64,000 nucleotides of DNA from Rotaria socialis (lineage: Eukaryota > Rotifera > Eurotatoria > Philodinida > Philodinidae): assembly GCA_905331475.1 (NCBI GenBank), contig CAJNYU010003219.1:587788-651787 (forward strand). Direction: 5' to 3'. Position numbers and translations under genes: made by a program. Positions 60,553-64,000 of this stretch are shown one piece after another (positions within the stretch are counted from its first letter, which is position 1; the number at the start of each line of letters is the position of its first letter). The notes under the pieces are model-generated. The model made no database searches. It saw only the letters and a program-made list of their open reading frames with translations, and was not told where the DNA came from.

Positions 60553-61725
60553 ATGCTTGTAATACCGAAGAACACCGGCGAACAGACACCGTTGGCGGAT
60601 GATAATGTAACTCGTACCGAGAATTTTGTGAAAGAAGTAGTATTAGATTTTCCCAGTCCACTAACCAATGTTACAAGCGCATCAGCAGGAATCAATCAAT
60701 CAAAACAACATATCGAAAAACAACCGTTTTTCTCCTTTCGTCTTCACGTGTGGATTGCATTTATTATGTGGCTTCTTTCTTTTATTGTAAGTGTCAAGAA
60801 CCTTAGAGCGCATTGTGATTCGACACCGTTACCCACTTTTATAATTCTGTATGCAAGATGGGGTATTTTCGTGATCATGGTATATCTTGGTGTAATCATT
60901 TTCTGGTATGTGACTCCCCATAGGTTTCTAATTGTTTTCCATACTAACCTAAGATGACAACTATTTGATCACCATTGACTCTGTATCAGCAAAGAAACTT
61001 GCCAAGACAGCGAATTCCAATTTAATTAGTAGTGCTGATTGACATCTTGACAGAGAATGAGCTATGGCTTCATGAAGAATCCGAAATAAAATCTAAATGA
61101 ATTATTCTATTACGAGAGGGACCGAGTGATTGAGTATAATTTTCACAATTAGTCGCATGTTACATATCTACCTATACATTGCTATCATTTTGCCAAAATC
61201 TATCTTGTTTATCATCACAGTAGATTAATGTTTTGAGAAAGCGATTTTGTGTGTTTATTGTGATGTCTAAATAAGTGACATTAATGTGAAGCGATAACAT
61301 AATACATAGTGAACATTACTATTTGCTTTAGTTATCTTCTAAATGACCGGACTGATTTGATACGCCGCGGACATACAATTATTCGACATATCTTCGTTTT
61401 CACTCATTTAGTAATTTTATTTTGCATCTTTTGGTTCTTTTTTGGCCAGATTTGGATCTTTGAAAATCAGTCGTATTGTGGACATTATGCAATATCTGGA
61501 TTTGGTGTCGCAATTATATTCATTCAGTATGTTATAGGGCTATGGTTTATGATGAGCTACACATGGAATCACGCATGGATCTTGCGTTACCTTATAAAGA
61601 TTATCGAAAATCGCCTGAATGAACTTCCGTGTGAACTTGAAAATTCAGAGACCGCATATGATATAAAAAATCAATCATCCGACAAAAATTATACGAGTCA
61701 AAATCAAATTTTACTTAATGTTTAA
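60553..61725 (+). CDS. four-transmembrane protein of unknown function, two exons
   Basis: Exon 60553-60905 joins exon 61332-61725 in phase (TTCTG|GTATGT...TGCTTTAG|TTATC), giving 248 residues. The polar N-terminus (~65 residues) is followed by TM1 (LHVWIAFIMWLLSFIVSV), TM2 (WGIFVIMVYLGVIIF), TM3 (HIFVFTHLVILFCIFWFFFG) and TM4 (GVAIIFIQYVIGLWFMMSY). The segment FGQIWIFENQSYCGHYAI between TM3 and TM4 recalls the TMEM272-like family, which is a weak resemblance only. The C-terminal tail is polar. A GTGAGT just before the ATG (60541) could instead be a donor from an upstream exon. Function unknown; a membrane location is predicted. Confidence 0.68.
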
Positions 61726-62438
61726 TTCGAAGAATTTCATGGAGTTTCTTCTTTTTTAATTGAAAAAACATTTTTCACCAGGAGAACATAATAAATATTC
61801 ATTCTTTTTTTTTTTTATATATAAAGATTTAGCTTATTGGAGTGGTCAATTCATCTATTGGATGCTGACAGCAAAAAATAATAAGATTTTACAAACAGAA
61901 ATAACGATACACAAAAGAAAGACGGCGAAGCAACATGATAAAAATATATATCCGATTATTACTGTAATATGCACCTGTACATATAAAATAGACGTTCGAA
62001 TTGAGTGGCTGATAAATAGGTCACGAGAGTGTAGATATGATAGAAGCGGAGGAAAGAAAGAGAGAGAGAGAGAATGAAAGTAAAATGAAAAAAATTCCAT
62101 ATGCATTTTCTCGTCATTCCATCATGCAAAGTCACATAATTTGCCAAAGAGAGTTGTGTTGTTGCTTTGCGTAAATGATACAATACGTTTGTTTGGTCTA
62201 CCCTTTGGAAGGCTCTTGATGTGTGATTTTTTCGTGATTTTTGTACAATTTTTGCGGACGCTTACGAAACAAACTAGCAGATAGGACTACGATAACAAAC
62301 AGAGAAAGAATGACAAGAAAGAGAAAACGAATAGAACGAAAATCGAAATTGAGGTAGTGATGACGTGGTTGGCGTGCATAGCTGTTCTTTCTTTGTTTAT
62401 TCTTCCGATACCGTACATCTTGACTCCGAAGACACCAA
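61726..62438. other. intergenic DNA
   Basis: Contains a short GA repeat (~62055-62075). No gene recognised. Confidence 0.35.
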
Positions 62439-62512
62439 GCTGGAGGAAGGAATCGAACCTTCTCCTGTCTGACTAAGAATCAGATGTATAGAACCACTAC
62501 GCTATCCCCGGC
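62439..62512 (-). tRNA. tRNA-Lys (CTT)-like gene
   Basis: On the minus strand the 74-nt sequence starts GCCGGGGATAGCGTAGTGG. The anticodon arm is TCTGA-TTCTTAG-TCAGA, with anticodon CTT (reads AAG, Lys). The variable loop is CAGGA. The T arm is GAAGG-TTCGATT-CCTTC. The acceptor GCCGGGG/CTCCAGC pairs except for one C-A mismatch. The D loop holds GTGG but the D stem is only about 3 bp, and base 8 is A, not T. It has no intron. It may be a functional but unusual tRNA or a decaying tRNA copy. Confidence 0.6.
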
Positions 62513-63784
62513 TTTGACTCGTAAATATGTAGTTTGCAAAATGATAATATATTTATTAACTTCATCAAACGAGAAAAAGAAGCAAGTAGTGATAATTGTC
62601 ATATGGTTGCTGTGTTGAAAATCTTTTAATCAAATTTTCTCTTTTTAACCTCATCATTTTAAAACTAGTTGAAAACTCAATAATATACTATCCAATTGGT
62701 GGAAACAAGAAATTCAGGAGCCATCGTTGAGAATCTGACACTTACTGAAACTTCAAAGACTGAAACACAGGATCTTTAATCGGTACATCACGAATTGTTA
62801 TTTGGAATCGAATAAAATTATATCTAGAATGAAACTAGAAGTAGTTACATATTGCTATTTCAATAGTAGATCTATCGATTTAGAATCGAGTTATACAATC
62901 TTAAAATGAACGAAAAAAGATCCACATTATCGCTGATCATATTACCACTACGTGTTGTTTTCTATAGAACATGAGCAACAATTGAATTACACATGTATGA
63001 ATTCAATAACCACTTGTTATTACTCAAAACTTTTGTATGACACGTACGTACAACTGCACGATATCGTTTTATGAACCATAATTATATGGGCTCATACGTA
63101 ATTGTTCTTTTGCCGAGATATCGTTGCTCTCAATAAAAGCGGTTGTTCTTTTTTTTTTGAATTTCCGTTTTTATCATTTGATATTTGTAATTAATGTAAG
63201 ACAAAAACGAAAAAATTGGTTTGAGTCCGGATTGTAACAGATTGCAATGATTTCGCATGGAGAATGAAATTCATCGTTAAGCGAGAAATTTTCATTTCGT
63301 AATCAGTGGATTAAGTATTGTTGATAAAGTTTTCAATGAAAATTATTTTCTTGTGCAAAAAAGGGTAATTGTTGTTTGTTTTTCTTCAATTTCTTTCCAT
63401 TTTTCGTATTAATTAAATAAGCTGAAGTGAGCGTAAAATAATTGATAGTCAGTCTCATTTTATATCACAGACTGAAAAATGATAGAAATATGTGTTGAAC
63501 CCAAATCTTTTTTTACTAGGCCTCAATAAAATGATATGTGCTCAGAAAAAATCTCGGTTTAAAAAGTAGATCATTCATTGTCCTTGCCAAAAACTGTTCG
63601 AATCTAGTTATCAAACGAATAATATTGAAAGAGATCATTTTTTACTGTTTACCTATTTGCCGTCTAATAAAGCTGAACAACTTTTGAAATTTCTTGAATG
63701 AGTATACTCTCTTTTCGATGATTAAATTACATTTGAATCAGTTCAGTTTTCATGCATATATTCAAAGGTTTGCACTAGAGTCCT
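62513..63784. other. intergenic DNA
   Basis: No gene, RNA or repeat recognised. Confidence 0.35.
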
Positions 63785-63985
63785 GCAGGTTAAGACTTTT
63801 TTGTACCCTAACCCTGCCCTATCGTAAAACTTCGTACCCTTATCCTACCCTGCCCTACGACGTTCTTACCCTAGCCCTACCCTGCCCTATAGACTTCGTA
63901 ACCTTACCCTACCCTGCCCTAGGGACTTTGTAACCTTACCCTACCCTATCACAGAGATTTTTCATTTTACACCCTATCAGATACA
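63785..63985. repeat. CCCTA-rich minisatellite
   Basis: Irregular ~40-bp units such as CTTCGTAACCTTACCCTACC followed by CTGCCCTAGGGA occur four to five times, each with two to four CCCTR words. It resembles the reverse complement of 816-985. It is not the TGTGGG hexamer, so it is called a minisatellite rather than a telomere. Confidence 0.75.
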
Positions 63986-64000
63986 TAGCTCTTCAGGTCC

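Noticed and set aside
63694-63933. Open frame across the CCCTA minisatellite
   Set aside because: Translates the repeat itself (TLPY words). Not a gene.
63785-63985. True chromosome end
   Set aside because: Units are irregular CCCTA/CCCTG words, not the TGTGGG hexamer, and the sequence continues past them.

Overview
The window looks like nuclear DNA from a bdelloid rotifer (Rotaria/Adineta type). This is inferred from four things. One gene fuses an arginine ADP-ribosyltransferase to kinesin-light-chain-type TPRs. Another is a multi-exon F-box/LRR gene with introns of about 54 bp. There are interstitial TGTGGG arrays, the telomeric hexamer reported for Adineta vaga. The base composition is strongly AT-rich, with a dense load of cut-and-paste DNA transposons. 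No retroelement coding region was recognised.

Layout. 1-3.9 kb: a foldback repeat, a degenerate GGGTAAGG minisatellite, the intact ART-TPR gene (1085-3010), and a pogo/Tigger-like element with TA duplications. 4.4-6.4 kb: a dispersed repeat (copy A) that ends against TGTGGG telomere-like arrays, next to a truncated AIG1/GIMAP-type GTPase. 8.8-12.8 kb: an unrecognised multi-exon gene with one in-frame TGA and a hAT-type element in its first intron. 14.1-22.4 kb (minus): a nine-exon F-box/LRR gene whose exon phases all fit but which carries one in-frame TAG; a TA-flanked element sits in an intron. 23.4-41 kb: a transposon graveyard. It holds hAT MITEs with exact 8-bp target duplications, a DDD/E transposon with ~1.1-kb terminal inverted repeats (its right arm broken at an N), and a second copy of the dispersed repeat split by a stack of nested insertions.

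41.8-54.2 kb is the conserved gene block, all on the plus strand: a two-exon class-A GPCR, a two-exon single-pass membrane protein, and two tandem NK2 homeobox genes. The homeobox genes look like Nkx2-1/scarecrow-type duplicates and are separated by 4.8 kb of non-coding DNA that may hold their regulatory elements. 57.4-59.1 kb holds more hAT-type elements. A two-exon four-TM protein (60553-61725), a tRNA-Lys(CTT)-like gene (62439-62512, minus) and a CCCTA-rich minisatellite close the window.

The strongest unexplained pattern is a recurring transposon architecture. Several unrelated non-autonomous elements have ordinary TIRs and target duplications, but their bodies are filled with irregularly spaced, both-orientation copies of one short family-specific word (TCGAAA, GAATGCGTTC, AAACCCTT, CCGGT, GGATCC, GTACTT, AAATTTAA and others). 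Also notable are two otherwise intact gene models with a single in-frame stop, and the telomere-like arrays at a truncated gene. All exon joins were read by eye from GT/AG sites and phase; none is transcript-supported.
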